Below are positions 11,037 to 26,146 of a DNA stretch of 56,354 nucleotides, piece by piece; the stretch's first letter is position 1, and each line of letters opens with the position of its first letter. Where the stretch lies: assembly GCA_947478455.1 (NCBI GenBank), contig CANJWR010000008.1, positions 1 to 56,354 of the forward strand, in the 5' to 3' direction. The DNA is from Beijerinckiaceae bacterium (GTDB lineage Bacteria; Pseudomonadota; Alphaproteobacteria; Rhizobiales; Beijerinckiaceae). The position numbers were made by a program, and so were the translations under genes. The notes under the pieces were generated by a model. The model made no database searches and was not told the DNA's origin. It saw only the letters and a program-made list of their open reading frames with translations.

Positions 11037-12545
11037 TCAGCTTGCTGCGCGCACTTTCTCCGGCACCAGACGCACGCTCGACAGCGCCTCCGATGCGCCG
11101 GATTCGCCGGCCTCATGATATTCGGCGTCTTCGTTGACGTTCCAGATGTCGTAGACGAGCTTGCCGGCTTGTATGTTTTCCGCCGTCAGCATGGCGGTCA
11201 TCATCGCGTGGTCCTGATTGTTGTACTTGTGCATGCCGTTGCGGCCCACAAGATGCAGGGTCGGATAGCGAGTCGCCAGTTCGTCGCGGATCGAGCCGAC
11301 GCGCTCGCGGTAACCTTCGTCGTAAACCGGATAGGCCTTCTTCTGGCGCACGATGCAGCCGTCGAGAATCTCGTCTTCCTGCGCGAGGCCGATGATGGCG
11401 AGTTCCTTCTTCGCCAGAGCGATCAGTTCCTCGTCGCTGGCGGTCCAGAGGCCATCGCCCTCGAAGCAGAAATATTCGAGACCCAGACAGGCGAGATTCG
11501 GATCGGGCACCATTTCGGGCGACCATGAACGGAAGTTCTGGATGCGGCCGACTTTCACGCTCGGTTCGTGGATATAGATCCAGTTGTCGGGGAACAGATC
11601 CGGCTTGTTGACCACTAACGCCACCGTGATGAAATCGCGATAACGCAGATTGTCAGCGGCCGCCATGCAATCCGGCAGCGGATCAATGGCGCGGACCAGT
11701 TCGCGGATCGGGGCGGACGAAATGACGTGGCGCGCGCTGAACTGCGCAATACTGCCATCTTCACGTTTTGCCTCGATGGACCAGCGCTGCGCGGCTTCAT
11801 CGAAGTGCAGACGATGCAGTGAATGACCCATATGGATTTCGCCACCCTGCGCGCGCGTCTTGGCGGCGGCGGCGTCCCACATCATGCCCGGACCCTTGCG
11901 GGGATAGCGGAAGCTCTCGATGAGAGTCTTGATCACTTCGCCCTTCGAATTCGTGCCAGAACCGTTCGGGGCGATGGAATTGCGCAAAGCGTTCGCCATC
12001 GCAGACCAGAGATCGAGCCCCTTGATGCGCTGCGCGGCCCAGTCGGCGGAGATTTCGTCGCACGACATGCCCCACACCTTTTCGGTGTAGGTCTTGAAGA
12101 AGATCGAGAACAGACGCTCGCCGAACTGGTTCGCCACCCATTCGTGGAAAGTCTCGGTCTTTTCGAGCGGGAACATCTGCCGGTACATGAACGACAGAAC
12201 GCACATGGCGCTTTCGATGTAGCCGAGGTTGCCGAGCGCCTCGAAGGCCTTCAGCGGATAGGAATAATATTTCCCGTCGTAATAGATGCGCGACATGCGC
12301 GGACGCTCAATGAAGTCCTGCGGCAGGATCTCGTTCCACAGATCCACCACTTCGCGCGAGCGCGAAAAGAAGCGATGCCCGCCGATGTCGAACAGGAAAC
12401 CCTTGTAATTTGCGGTGCGGCTGATGCCGCCCACATAGGTCGGGTCGGCCTCGATCACTGTCGTCTTGATGCCTTTTTTGGTCAAAAGGTAGGACGACGT
12501 GAGGCCAGCCGGGCCGGCGCCGATAACAAAAACATCATTGGTCAT
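11037..12545 (-). CDS. FAD-dependent oxidoreductase, UDP-galactopyranose mutase/amine-oxidase-like
   Basis: [61 protein letters not shown] Rossmann/FAD motif; [24 protein letters not shown]. Confidence 0.8.
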   Translation of the reverse strand: MTNDVFVIGAGPAGLTSSYLLTKKGIKTTVIEADPTYVGGISRTANYKGFLFDIGGHRFFSRSREVVDLWNEILPQDFIERPRMSRIYYDGKYYSYPLKAFEALGNLGYIESAMCVLSFMYRQMFPLEKTETFHEWVANQFGERLFSIFFKTYTEKVWGMSCDEISADWAAQRIKGLDLWSAMANALRNSIAPNGSGTNSKGEVIKTLIESFRYPRKGPGMMWDAAAAKTRAQGGEIHMGHSLHRLHFDEAAQRWSIEAKREDGSIAQFSARHVISSAPIRELVRAIDPLPDCMAAADNLRYRDFITVALVVNKPDLFPDNWIYIHEPSVKVGRIQNFRSWSPEMVPDPNLACLGLEYFCFEGDGLWTASDEELIALAKKELAIIGLAQEDEILDGCIVRQKKAYPVYDEGYRERVGSIRDELATRYPTLHLVGRNGMHKYNNQDHAMMTAMLTAENIQAGKLVYDIWNVNEDAEYHEAGESGASEALSSVRLVPEKVRAAS

Positions 12546-12756
12546 AGGTGGGGCAACAACGTCTTGAGGAAGCGCATACAGTCCGAACGAAACTGCTTCC
12601 CTCACATTGCCTCACAGAGGTTGCCAAACTGTTTTCGAGCGAAATCATTCGACAAATCTTTCTGCCGCACAGAAAGCATTTGTTAACCATGCGCCTAGGG
12701 TCTTTGGTTACCGCGGGCCTGTATGGAGTGCGGATGAATTGGCGCCGGGGAACGAC

Positions 12757-14532
12757 ATGAGTGATGGAACTGCGCGCGGACCGGTGGGTCCGTCTGCGGC
12801 GGATCGCGATGAATTTATTGCGGCCTTCGCACGTCTGCCGGTGCTGGCTGTATCCGCCATCTTCTGGGCGCTTTTGGCCGTCGCACTGCTAAGCAATTTC
12901 TGGGGCGCGTCACAGATTCGCATCGCCACGCCGGACGACGCCATGCGGCTTGTCGAAGTGCGCGCCTTTCTCGATGGCGCGGCCTGGTTCAATCCCGTGG
13001 AACCGCGCATTGGACTCGACGGTACATATCTCACCCACTGGTCGCGTCTGATCGACGCGCCGATTGCGTTGATGATGCGCGTTTTCGGCGAGACCTTTGC
13101 GCTTGCCGCCTGGCCGCTTCTGCTCCTGCTCGTCACCATCATGTCCATGGCGGCGATGGCCGAACGCGTTGCGGGGCGACAGGCGGGATTGATCGCGGCC
13201 TTGTTCGGCGCGCTTTGTCTGGCGGGCTTCTCGCAATTCCGCCCTGGAATCATTCATCACCACAATGCGCAGCTCGCAGCATCAGCGGCGTTCGTGGCGC
13301 TTTTGCTCGCAGCGCCCGCTAGCCGGTTTGCGGCTGTCGGAGCAGGTTTTGCGGGCGCGCTGGCGCTGGCGTTCGGACTTGAATCCGTGCCGGTACTGGC
13401 TGTCGCCATCGCGTTTTATGTCCTTCGTTTCGTCTGGTCGCCGCAGGATTCACGCAATCCGGGGCTGTTCGGACTTTCATTCGCGGCATTCACAGGGCTC
13501 TTGTTTGTTGTCACGATCCCACCGTCACGCTGGTCCGTAACCGAATGCGATGCGCTGGCGCTTAACACCTTGTTGCTCGCCACAATCGGCGGCATCGGCC
13601 TTTTTCTGGTCGAACAGACGACTTCCCTGCGTTCGCTTGGCCTTAGACTCGCGGGCATGATTGCAGTTGCGGTCGTTGCTGTCGGAGCCTTCGTGGCGAG
13701 TGATCGATCCTGCCTTGCAGGGCCATACGGGCATTTCGATCCGGCGCTCTGGCCGGTCTGGCTCGATTATGTGGCCGAGATGCTGTCGGCGAAAAAGCTA
13801 GCGGCCGTGGAGCCGATTGGCGCCGCGCTCTATTTTTCGTTTCCGGCCTTGGCGCTCGCGGGCGCGGCTTACATTCTCTGGCGGGACCGCAACTGGAATT
13901 CCGTCATGCTGGCGGTGAATTTTCTCGCCTTGTTCGCCATCGCTGTGATGCATGTGCGCGGCGTGCTCTATGCGAGTTTCTATGCTGTGCCGGTGATGGC
14001 GATTGCGATTGCAAAACTGCGCGATGCAGGCTCCTTCCAATCGGTTCGCGCCATTGCAATTGCGTTGGCGATCGCCAATCCAGCCTTTGTGGCCGTGGCT
14101 GCTGTGGCGATTGTGCCGGAGAACGAGGACAGCGCGCCGCCATCGGCAAAAGGCGCAGCCTGTTTTGATACTGCGGCCTACAAGACGCTGGCGCAATTGC
14201 CGCCGGGTCTCGTGCTCGCCCAACTCGATCTCGCAACTTACGTGCTGGCGCATACGCCGCATCGCGTCGTCATGGGGCCTTATCACCGGCTGGATCGCGA
14301 TCTGGTGTTTGCGCGAAAGCTGATTGCCGGGCCGCCGGCGGATGCGGAAGCACCGTTGCGAAAGTCGGGCGTGACCTACGTCGTCGATTGCGCCGGACTA
14401 TTGGACCGATTTGCAGATCGCAAGGAACCAATGTCGTTTCGCACAGCCCTGACAGGCGGCTATGCGCCGGCATTTCTGACGCCAGTTCCGATGGGCGGTT
14501 CGCCCTTGCTGGTGTGGCGCATGGAGCCCTGA
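12757..14532 (+). CDS. polytopic membrane protein, GT-C/STT3-like candidate (paralog B)
   Basis: IATPDDAMRLVEVRAFL, THWSRLIDAPIALMMRVFG, FRPGIIHHHNAQL; C-terminal PHRVVMGPYHRLDRDL aligns with PHSVIASAYHRNNHGN of paralog A; ATG at 12757. Confidence 0.7.
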   Translation: MSDGTARGPVGPSAADRDEFIAAFARLPVLAVSAIFWALLAVALLSNFWGASQIRIATPDDAMRLVEVRAFLDGAAWFNPVEPRIGLDGTYLTHWSRLIDAPIALMMRVFGETFALAAWPLLLLLVTIMSMAAMAERVAGRQAGLIAALFGALCLAGFSQFRPGIIHHHNAQLAASAAFVALLLAAPASRFAAVGAGFAGALALAFGLESVPVLAVAIAFYVLRFVWSPQDSRNPGLFGLSFAAFTGLLFVVTIPPSRWSVTECDALALNTLLLATIGGIGLFLVEQTTSLRSLGLRLAGMIAVAVVAVGAFVASDRSCLAGPYGHFDPALWPVWLDYVAEMLSAKKLAAVEPIGAALYFSFPALALAGAAYILWRDRNWNSVMLAVNFLALFAIAVMHVRGVLYASFYAVPVMAIAIAKLRDAGSFQSVRAIAIALAIANPAFVAVAAVAIVPENEDSAPPSAKGAACFDTAAYKTLAQLPPGLVLAQLDLATYVLAHTPHRVVMGPYHRLDRDLVFARKLIAGPPADAEAPLRKSGVTYVVDCAGLLDRFADRKEPMSFRTALTGGYAPAFLTPVPMGGSPLLVWRMEP

Positions 14533-14634
14533 GCTGTCTTCGCAAAGCCGCAATCATGGACAAACCTTAATTTGAAAGCGGCCCCGGTCGCGATTATCAG
14601 ATTCGGGCGACGTGATCGCAAGGAGATGCCAACG

Positions 14635-15375
14635 ATGAAAGCTCGTCTCGGACTCGCGCTTGCCGCTGCTGCGTTAATTGGCGGCGGAACCCTCATGGCC
14701 GTTCAGGCCGACGCTCAGAACGGGCCGCCTCCGGGTGACCGGCCAGCCGATGCCCGCCCTGCGCCCGGCGATGGGCCTGGCCCTCGCGACAATGCGGGAC
14801 GCCGCGACAACGCGGGACGCGACAGGATGGACCGTCGTGAGCGCGCCGACCGCGATCGCGGCGGCGACCGTCGCGATGATCGTCGCCAGCGTCCGCCATT
14901 GACGGCAGAAGACCGCGCCGCCTTTTTCGACGCCCGCCTCGCCGGCGTGCATGCCGGCCTGAAGCTCAGCGCCGATCAGGAAAAACTATGGGGGCCAGTC
15001 GAATCCGCCGCCCGCGACATGGTCAAAACCATGATGGAGCTTCGCGAAAAGGCCCGCACAGCCGGTCAGCCCGCAGGTCCGTTCGAGCGCATGAAAGCTG
15101 CCGGCGACGCCAGTTCTGCTCGCGGTGCGGCGCTGACCAAAATGGCTGATGCGGCGCAACCCCTCTGGGCCACACTCACAGACGACCAGAAGCGTCGTTT
15201 CCGCGCGCTGTCGGGCGGCATGATGGAAGGTGGGCGCGAAGGCATGGGACCGGTCGGTCGTGGACCGGGTCGGGACAATGATCGCGGCCCCGGCATGATG
15301 CGCCGTGGCGACAATCAGGACGTCCGTCCCTTCCGGCTCGGCTCCATGGGGCCGGTCGACCGGGTTTATCCCTAG
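14635..15375 (+). CDS. Spy/CpxP-like LTxxQ-motif periplasmic protein with Arg/Asp-rich linker
   Basis: Signal peptide MKARLGLALAAAALIGGGTLMAVQADAQ; LKLSADQEKLWGPVESAARDMVKTMMELREKA; low-complexity DNAGRRDNAGRDRMDRRERADRDRGGDRRDDRR. Confidence 0.7.
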   Translation: MKARLGLALAAAALIGGGTLMAVQADAQNGPPPGDRPADARPAPGDGPGPRDNAGRRDNAGRDRMDRRERADRDRGGDRRDDRRQRPPLTAEDRAAFFDARLAGVHAGLKLSADQEKLWGPVESAARDMVKTMMELREKARTAGQPAGPFERMKAAGDASSARGAALTKMADAAQPLWATLTDDQKRRFRALSGGMMEGGREGMGPVGRGPGRDNDRGPGMMRRGDNQDVRPFRLGSMGPVDRVYP

Positions 15376-15422
15376 ACCTTGACGCCCTGCCCCCCTACCT
15401 TTCGGGAAACCGGGAGGAATGG

Positions 15423-16529
15423 GTGAGCGAACAAATTCAATCGGGGGCCGCGTCGCCAGACGAAGGCCCCCTCTGCATTTCGAAGCAGGGCTATTTCTTT
15501 GTCGGCGGGCAATATTTCGAGGGTCCGGACGGTCGCTACATGGGCGGCCAGATGTATGTCGAATACCAGATCCCGCACGATCAGAAGCATCCGTACCCGG
15601 TCGTGTTCTTTTCGGGCGGCGGCCAAAGCGGGCTGAACTATACCGGCACGCCGGATGGCCGCGAGGGCTGGGCGCAGTTCTTCCTGCGGCGCGGTTATGC
15701 GGTCTATATGCTCGACCAGCCCGCCCGCGCCCGCTCGCCCTCGCATCCGGAAATGGGCGTGCAAACGCGCCATTCGGTCGCCCGCGTCGAGCAGCAGTTC
15801 ACAGCGCCGTCCCGCAAGCCGATGTGGCCGCAGGCGGCGCTGCACACGCAATTTCCCGGGGCGGGCGTCGAGGGCGACCCGACCTTCGATCAATGTTTCG
15901 CCCAGAACTTTCCGTCGCTGGCCAACTTCGCCCGCCAGCAGGAACTCAACCGGGACGCCGGCGCAGCGCTGCTCGACAAGATCGGGCCGGCGATCCTTCT
16001 CACCCATTCACAATCGGGAACCTTCGGGTGGCTGGTGGCGGACGCAAGGCCCGGGCTGGTGAAAGCCATTCTGGCGATGGAGCCGTCCGGCCCGCCGGTG
16101 CGGGATAATGTGACGAATGGCGCGCCTCACTGGTTCGAGGACGGGCGGCTGACCAAGCCTTATGGACTCACGGCCCCGCCGCTCGCCTACGATCCGCCCC
16201 TGAAATCTGCCGATGAATTGAAATTCGTCCGGCAGGATGCGCCGGATGGAGACGGCCTCGTACGTTGCTGGGGGCAGGCCGAACCCGCCCGGCAATTGAC
16301 CAATCTGCGCGATGTTCCGGTGCTGGTCGTGATGGGAGAGGCCTCGTATCACGCGCCCTACGACCATTGCACAGTCGCTTATCTGCGGCAGGCAGGCGTG
16401 CAGGTGGATTTCGTCCGCCTCGCCGATCTGGGCATGGCCGGCAACGGACACATGCTGATGATCGAGAAGAACAATCGCGAGATCGCAGCGGTGGCGGAGG
16501 AATGGGTGCGGAGACGATTTGCGCCCTGA
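15423..16529 (+). CDS. alpha/beta-hydrolase esterase
   Basis: VVFFSGGGQSGLNYTGTPDGREGWAQFFLRRGYAVYMLDQPARARS; nucleophile region ILLTHSQSGTFGW; late GNGHMLM His; GTG start. Confidence 0.75.
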   Translation: MSEQIQSGAASPDEGPLCISKQGYFFVGGQYFEGPDGRYMGGQMYVEYQIPHDQKHPYPVVFFSGGGQSGLNYTGTPDGREGWAQFFLRRGYAVYMLDQPARARSPSHPEMGVQTRHSVARVEQQFTAPSRKPMWPQAALHTQFPGAGVEGDPTFDQCFAQNFPSLANFARQQELNRDAGAALLDKIGPAILLTHSQSGTFGWLVADARPGLVKAILAMEPSGPPVRDNVTNGAPHWFEDGRLTKPYGLTAPPLAYDPPLKSADELKFVRQDAPDGDGLVRCWGQAEPARQLTNLRDVPVLVVMGEASYHAPYDHCTVAYLRQAGVQVDFVRLADLGMAGNGHMLMIEKNNREIAAVAEEWVRRRFAP

Positions 16530-16581
16530 GCAGATTTGGGGGCAGCAGTTCGGGAACGTCGGGCTGTTTGATCGACAACAA

Positions 16582-16610
16582 AAAAGGCGGCCTCTTGCGA
16601 GACCGCCTTT
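16582..16610. terminator. Bidirectional terminator between convergent hydrolase and pnp
   Basis: aaaaggcggcctcttgcgagaccgccttt imperfect stem with flanking A and T tracts. Confidence 0.65.
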
Positions 16611-16635
16611 CTGATTTCACGCAGAAGCGTAAAAC

Positions 16636-18807
<2,172 letters not shown>

Positions 18808-18991
18808 GTTTCTTTGTCTTTCATGGTTCGGGAAAGCCGATGGGCCATGAGCAAGACGGCGAGACGCTGCGGCGATCCGCTACAGCGTCCGGCGATCCTG
18901 CCCCCGACCGGGCCTCGTCCCGTTTGAACCGGCAGCCCCATGCCGCCGGTCCGGTTACGCGTTAAACGCGCCGCAATAAACGCAAATGGCT

Positions 18992-19010
18992 GGGCGGCCT
19001 TGCGCCGCCC
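18992..19010 (-). terminator. GC-rich hairpin downstream of rpsO, weak terminator or processing site
   Basis: Perfect 7-bp stem gggcggc-cttgc-gccgccc 9 nt past the rpsO stop; only a short T run follows. Confidence 0.4.
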
Positions 19011-19018
19011 GGCGCAGA

Positions 19019-19288
19019 TTAGCGACGGATGCCGAGACGCTCGATGAGAGTCTTGTAACGAGCCTGATCCTGCTTCTTGACGTAGTCGAGGAGCTGGCGG
19101 CGCTGGGAGACGAGCTTCAGAAGACCGCGGCGGGAATGGTTATCCTTGACGTGGGTCTTGAAGTGGTCGGTCAGATTGGCGATGCGCTCGGTGAGGATCG
19201 CAACCTGCACCTCGGGCGAACCCGTGTCGCCGGCCTTCGTCGCATAGTCCTTGATGAGCGCCTGCTTGCGCTCGTTCGTGATCGACAT
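19019..19288 (-). CDS. rpsO: 30S ribosomal protein S15
   Basis: [77 protein letters not shown] at 19288 with aagga SD. Confidence 0.98.
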   Translation of the reverse strand: MSITNERKQALIKDYATKAGDTGSPEVQVAILTERIANLTDHFKTHVKDNHSRRGLLKLVSQRRQLLDYVKKQDQARYKTLIERLGIRR

Positions 19289-19315
19289 CGGTTTTTCCTT
19301 TTGGTGAGAAGTTGG

Positions 19316-19341
19316 CCGGCTCCGGATAGTCCGGAAACCGG
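19316..19341 (-). promoter_or_regulatory. Hairpin in rpsO 5' leader (candidate S15 autoregulatory element)
   Basis: Minus strand CCGG-UUU-CCGGA-CUA-UCCGG-AG-CCGG ending 27 nt before the rpsO ATG. Confidence 0.4.
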
Positions 19342-19480
19342 TGTTCTGGATCCGCTGACGGCCGGGCCGGGATGTCGTCCAGCGCGGTCGTGAAAACACG
19401 GATAGCGCGGGGTTCGTCCCCGCGCTGGGGGCTGTATACACGAAAATGGCGGGAAGGCCAGTGCGGGTTCGGGGTGCGCG

Positions 19481-20389
19481 TCACATCGGCAGATTGAACA
19501 CCCGGTGCGGCACGAGTTCGCCGCTTTCCACCGGGCCGAACGCCACCGGCACGCCACCGCAGGCCGCATAGACGATGCCGCCAGCAGGCGCATCGCGCCC
19601 GCGCAGAAGGAGCGACTGGCCGCGCCGCAGACGAGCGGCCGCATCGCGGTCGACCACAACGCAGGGCAATTCGGTCAGGCCGGCCTCCACCGACAGGAGC
19701 GAGTCACCCACGGTTTCAGGCGCTTCCGCCAGTTCGTCGAGTGAAATGGCGTCAGCTTCCTGAAAAGGTCCGACGCGAGTGCGGCGCAGCGTCGTCACAT
19801 GCCCGAAGCAGCCAAGCAGACGGCCCAGATCGCGCGCGATGGCGCGCACATAGGTGCCCTTGCCGCAACGTGCCTCGATCACCGAACAAACCTCGTCGCT
19901 GCTGATGAGTTCGAGCGAATGGATCGTCACTGGGCGCGGCGGGATCTCCACCACCTCGCCGTCGCGGGCCATGTCGTAAGCGCGTTCGCCGTTGATCTTG
20001 ATGGCCGAATAGGCCGGCGGCGTCTGCATGATGGTGCCGATGAAATTAGGCAGCAATTCCTCGACGGAATCAGCCGCTGGCCGCAAATCCGAGGTGCGCA
20101 CAACCTTGCCGTCTGAATCGTCGGTGTCGGTCTCTGCGCCCCAGGTTACGGTGAACCGGTAGGCCTTCTCGCCATCCTGCACAAACGGCACCGTCTTCGT
20201 TGCCTCGCCAAATGCGACCGGGAGAATGCCCGAGGCGAGCGGATCGAGCGTACCGGCATGCCCGGCCTTCTTGGCGTTGAACAGAAACTTCAGACGCGAG
20301 ACGGCCTGTGTCGACGTCATGCCCACAGGCTTGTCGAGAATCAGCCAGCCGTTGACTTCAACGCGTTTGGAACGGGGGGCATTCATCAA
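19481..20389 (-). CDS. truB: tRNA pseudouridine(55) synthase
   Basis: GWLILDKPVGMTSTQAVSRLKFLFNAKKAGHAGTLDPLASGILPVAFGEATK. Confidence 0.98.
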   Translation of the reverse strand: MMNAPRSKRVEVNGWLILDKPVGMTSTQAVSRLKFLFNAKKAGHAGTLDPLASGILPVAFGEATKTVPFVQDGEKAYRFTVTWGAETDTDDSDGKVVRTSDLRPAADSVEELLPNFIGTIMQTPPAYSAIKINGERAYDMARDGEVVEIPPRPVTIHSLELISSDEVCSVIEARCGKGTYVRAIARDLGRLLGCFGHVTTLRRTRVGPFQEADAISLDELAEAPETVGDSLLSVEAGLTELPCVVVDRDAAARLRRGQSLLLRGRDAPAGGIVYAACGGVPVAFGPVESGELVPHRVFNLPM

Positions 20390-20398
20390 TCAGCCAAT

Positions 20399-20809
20399 CT
20401 ATTCTTCGTCTGCCTTCGGCTGCGTCAGATCGCGCTGCACTTCAGGCTTGCGCAGAAGCGCGTCGATCTTCGCAAAATTCTCGAAGCTCTCGTCGATCCG
20501 GAAACGCAGATCGGGCGCGAATTTCATGTTGATCCGATGCGCGACTTCGCCGCGCAGGAATTTCTTGTGACGCTCCAGCGCGTCGAGCACCGGCTTCGAA
20601 TCCTTGCCGCCCAGCGGCATGATGAAGACCGTCGCCAGTTTCAGGTCGGGGCTCATGCGCACCGTCGGAACCGTAACGACATTCGTGTCGAGCACAGGAT
20701 CGTTGACGTCGCCGCGCGACAACATATCCGCCATGGCGTGGCGAATGAGCTCGGCAACGCGCAGCATCCGCTGCGATGGCTCGCCGCCCTTTTGATGCAA
20801 ACGTGACAT
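20399..20809 (-). CDS. rbfA: ribosome-binding factor A
   Basis: [29 protein letters not shown]; position between infB and truB. Confidence 0.95.
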   Translation of the reverse strand: MSRLHQKGGEPSQRMLRVAELIRHAMADMLSRGDVNDPVLDTNVVTVPTVRMSPDLKLATVFIMPLGGKDSKPVLDALERHKKFLRGEVAHRINMKFAPDLRFRIDESFENFAKIDALLRKPEVQRDLTQPKADEE

Positions 20810-20891
20810 GATCTTCTCCGGCGGGCGCGGGTGTCAGCCGCGCACCGACTTGTCTGTTAGGTCGTTGGAAAAAACGACATGAAGCGCTGGC

Positions 20892-23690
<2,799 letters not shown>

Positions 23691-23791
23691 CAGGTCTCGA
23701 TCCCAGGGCCAGGCCCGTTGGTCAGTCTTTTGCGGCGGCGGAGCGGTCTCCGCAACATTCGTTCAAAAATTCAAGCCCGTAATCCGCAGCC

Positions 23792-24478
23792 TTACGGCTC
23801 CGGATTCTCGGGCAGATCAGGATTCCGTTCGAGGTGCGCAACCGTTGCGGCGACGTCCCCTGCGGCCCTGTAAGCCGCCAGACGCCGGCACCGGGACAGG
23901 AAAAAATCGCCTGCCGCGCCTCGCTTCACGGCTGCATGTATCACATTTGTACGTCCCAATGCCAAATCCAATTGGGCTGAATCAAACAGATCGACTTTTT
24001 CCGGACTTTCGGTCGACGCGCCCTTCTGGCGCGCCAGCGTCTGGTCCAGTTTACGCACGCCATCCAGTCCGCCGTCGGCGGCATGGATCAAAAAGTGGAC
24101 GAGCCCGCGCTCGATGGCGGAATCGACCTTGGCTGCGCCGCAAACGATGCAGCCCGCCTTGTTGGCGATGGACAGGGCCTGCAAGGCTTCGCGCTCCAGC
24201 AACCAGTTCACATCGGCAGGCAGGCTCTCCGTCGCTTTGGCCTGTGTCTTCAGGCCGCGCGCGAAAATCTGCTTCTTTGTCGCCTGCGTGACAGCATCTG
24301 CCGAACACGTCACCCAGACGCCGCGTCCAGGCAGATTGCGCTTCAGGTCTGGCACGACGCTGGCGTCGGGCCCGGCCACGAAGCGGATCATCTCGTCGGG
24401 GTCGCGCTTTTCGCGCGTGACGATACAGGTCCGGAGAGGACCCTCTTCATCGACCTCGGCGCGTTGAGCCTTGCCCAA
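23792..24478 (-). CDS. YlxR (DUF448) RNA-binding domain protein with L7Ae-like C-terminal part
   Basis: EGPLRTCIVTREKRDPDEMIRFVAGPD...NLPGRGVWVTCS; ALSIANKAGCIVCGAAKVDSAIERG; between nusA and infB. Confidence 0.9.
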   Translation of the reverse strand: MGKAQRAEVDEEGPLRTCIVTREKRDPDEMIRFVAGPDASVVPDLKRNLPGRGVWVTCSADAVTQATKKQIFARGLKTQAKATESLPADVNWLLEREALQALSIANKAGCIVCGAAKVDSAIERGLVHFLIHAADGGLDGVRKLDQTLARQKGASTESPEKVDLFDSAQLDLALGRTNVIHAAVKRGAAGDFFLSRCRRLAAYRAAGDVAATVAHLERNPDLPENPEP

Positions 24479-24509
24479 TCAATCTGCCTTTCGGGAGCCT
24501 CGCGGCTAC

Positions 24510-26096
24510 TTAACCTTCTGCCGGTTCGGTCGGCTCTTCGGCGACCACGGGGGCCTCGATCCAGCCTGCCTTGACACGAGCCGCCATGATCAGCGCCTCG
24601 GCGTCCTCGCGGGTGATTTCGAGACCGTCGAAATAGCCCGGCGTCTTCACCGTTTCGTTGTCCTTGCGTTCGGTCCAGCCGACTAGATCGTCGGTGGCGC
24701 AGCCCGCAAGATCTTCCACGGTCTTCACCTCGTTCTCGCCGAGCTTTACCAGCATCGTGCTGGTGATCCCCTCTATCTCGAGGAGTTCATCGGCAACGCC
24801 CAGTTCGCGGCGCTTCGCGTCGAGTTCGGCTTCCAGAGCGGCCAGATAGTTTCTGGCGCGGTTCTGGATTTCTTCCGCCGTCTCTTCGTCGAAACCCTCG
24901 ATGGACGACAATTCGCTGATGTCCACGAAGGTCAGTTCCTCGACCGACCGGAAGCCTTCGGAGGCAAGCAACTGGGCGACGGTTTCGTCAACGTCGAGAG
25001 CCGACATGAAGGCCTCGGTGCGCTGGGCGAATTCCTTCTGGCGACGCTCGGATTCTTCAGCCTCGGTCAGAATGTCGATGTCCCAGCCAGTAAGCTGCGA
25101 CGCCAGACGCACGTTCTGGCCGCGACGACCAATGGCAAGAGACAATTGGTCATCCGGCACCACAACTTCAATACGCGCTGAATCTTCGTCCAGAACGACC
25201 TTGACGACTTCCGCCGGCTGCAGTGCGTTGACGATGAAGGTGGCGGCGTCGGGCGACCACGGAATGATGTCGATCTTTTCGCCCTGCAACTCGTTGACGA
25301 CCGCCTGAACGCGCGAACCGCGCATACCCACGCAGGCTCCGACTGGGTCGATCGATGAATCGCGCGAGGTGACGGCGATCTTGGCGCGCGAACCCGGATC
25401 GCGGGCCACGGACTTCACCTCGATGATGCCATCATAGATTTCCGGCACTTCCTGACCGAACAACTTGGCCATGAATTGCGGATGGGTGCGCGACAGGAAG
25501 ATCTGCGGGCCGCGCTGTTCGCGGCGCACGTCATACACAAAGGCGCGGACGCGGTCGCCCGGGCGGAACATTTCGCGCGGGATCAGTTCGTCGCGGCGAA
25601 TGATGGCTTCCGACTTGCCGAGATCGACGATCACATTGCCGTATTCGACACGTTTGACGACGCCGTTGATGATCTCCCCGATACGGTCCTTGTATTCCTG
25701 ATACTGGCGATCGCGCTCGGCCTCGCGCACTTTCTGCACGATGACCTGCTTGGCGGACTGCGCCGGAATACGGCCAAAATCGAAGGGTGGGAGTGTTTCG
25801 GCGATCCAGTCGCCGACCTGTGCGGCGGGATTCTTGCGGTGCGCTTCGGCGAGCGTGATCTGGGTCGCGTCATTCTCGACCTGATCGACTACCAGCAGAA
25901 GGCGCGAGAAGCGGATTTCGCCGGTCTTTGGGTTGATGTCGGCGCGAACTTCGGTCTCCTGACCGTAACGCGAGCGCGCCGCCTTTTGCAGCGCATCTTC
26001 CATCGAGCTCAGCACGATTTCGCGCGGAATGGACTTCTCGCGCGCCACGGCGTCGGCGATCTGCAAGAGTTCAAGTCGGTTGGCGCTGATCGCCAT
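24510..26096 (-). CDS. nusA: transcription termination/antitermination factor NusA
   Basis: [42 protein letters not shown]1/KH region [29 protein letters not shown]. Confidence 0.98.
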   Translation of the reverse strand: MAISANRLELLQIADAVAREKSIPREIVLSSMEDALQKAARSRYGQETEVRADINPKTGEIRFSRLLLVVDQVENDATQITLAEAHRKNPAAQVGDWIAETLPPFDFGRIPAQSAKQVIVQKVREAERDRQYQEYKDRIGEIINGVVKRVEYGNVIVDLGKSEAIIRRDELIPREMFRPGDRVRAFVYDVRREQRGPQIFLSRTHPQFMAKLFGQEVPEIYDGIIEVKSVARDPGSRAKIAVTSRDSSIDPVGACVGMRGSRVQAVVNELQGEKIDIIPWSPDAATFIVNALQPAEVVKVVLDEDSARIEVVVPDDQLSLAIGRRGQNVRLASQLTGWDIDILTEAEESERRQKEFAQRTEAFMSALDVDETVAQLLASEGFRSVEELTFVDISELSSIEGFDEETAEEIQNRARNYLAALEAELDAKRRELGVADELLEIEGITSTMLVKLGENEVKTVEDLAGCATDDLVGWTERKDNETVKTPGYFDGLEITREDAEALIMAARVKAGWIEAPVVAEEPTEPAEG

Positions 26097-26146
26097 GGCT
26101 ATTCTCCTTCGGCGGATTCAATCCGTTTTGCAGGGTCTATTGCGAA

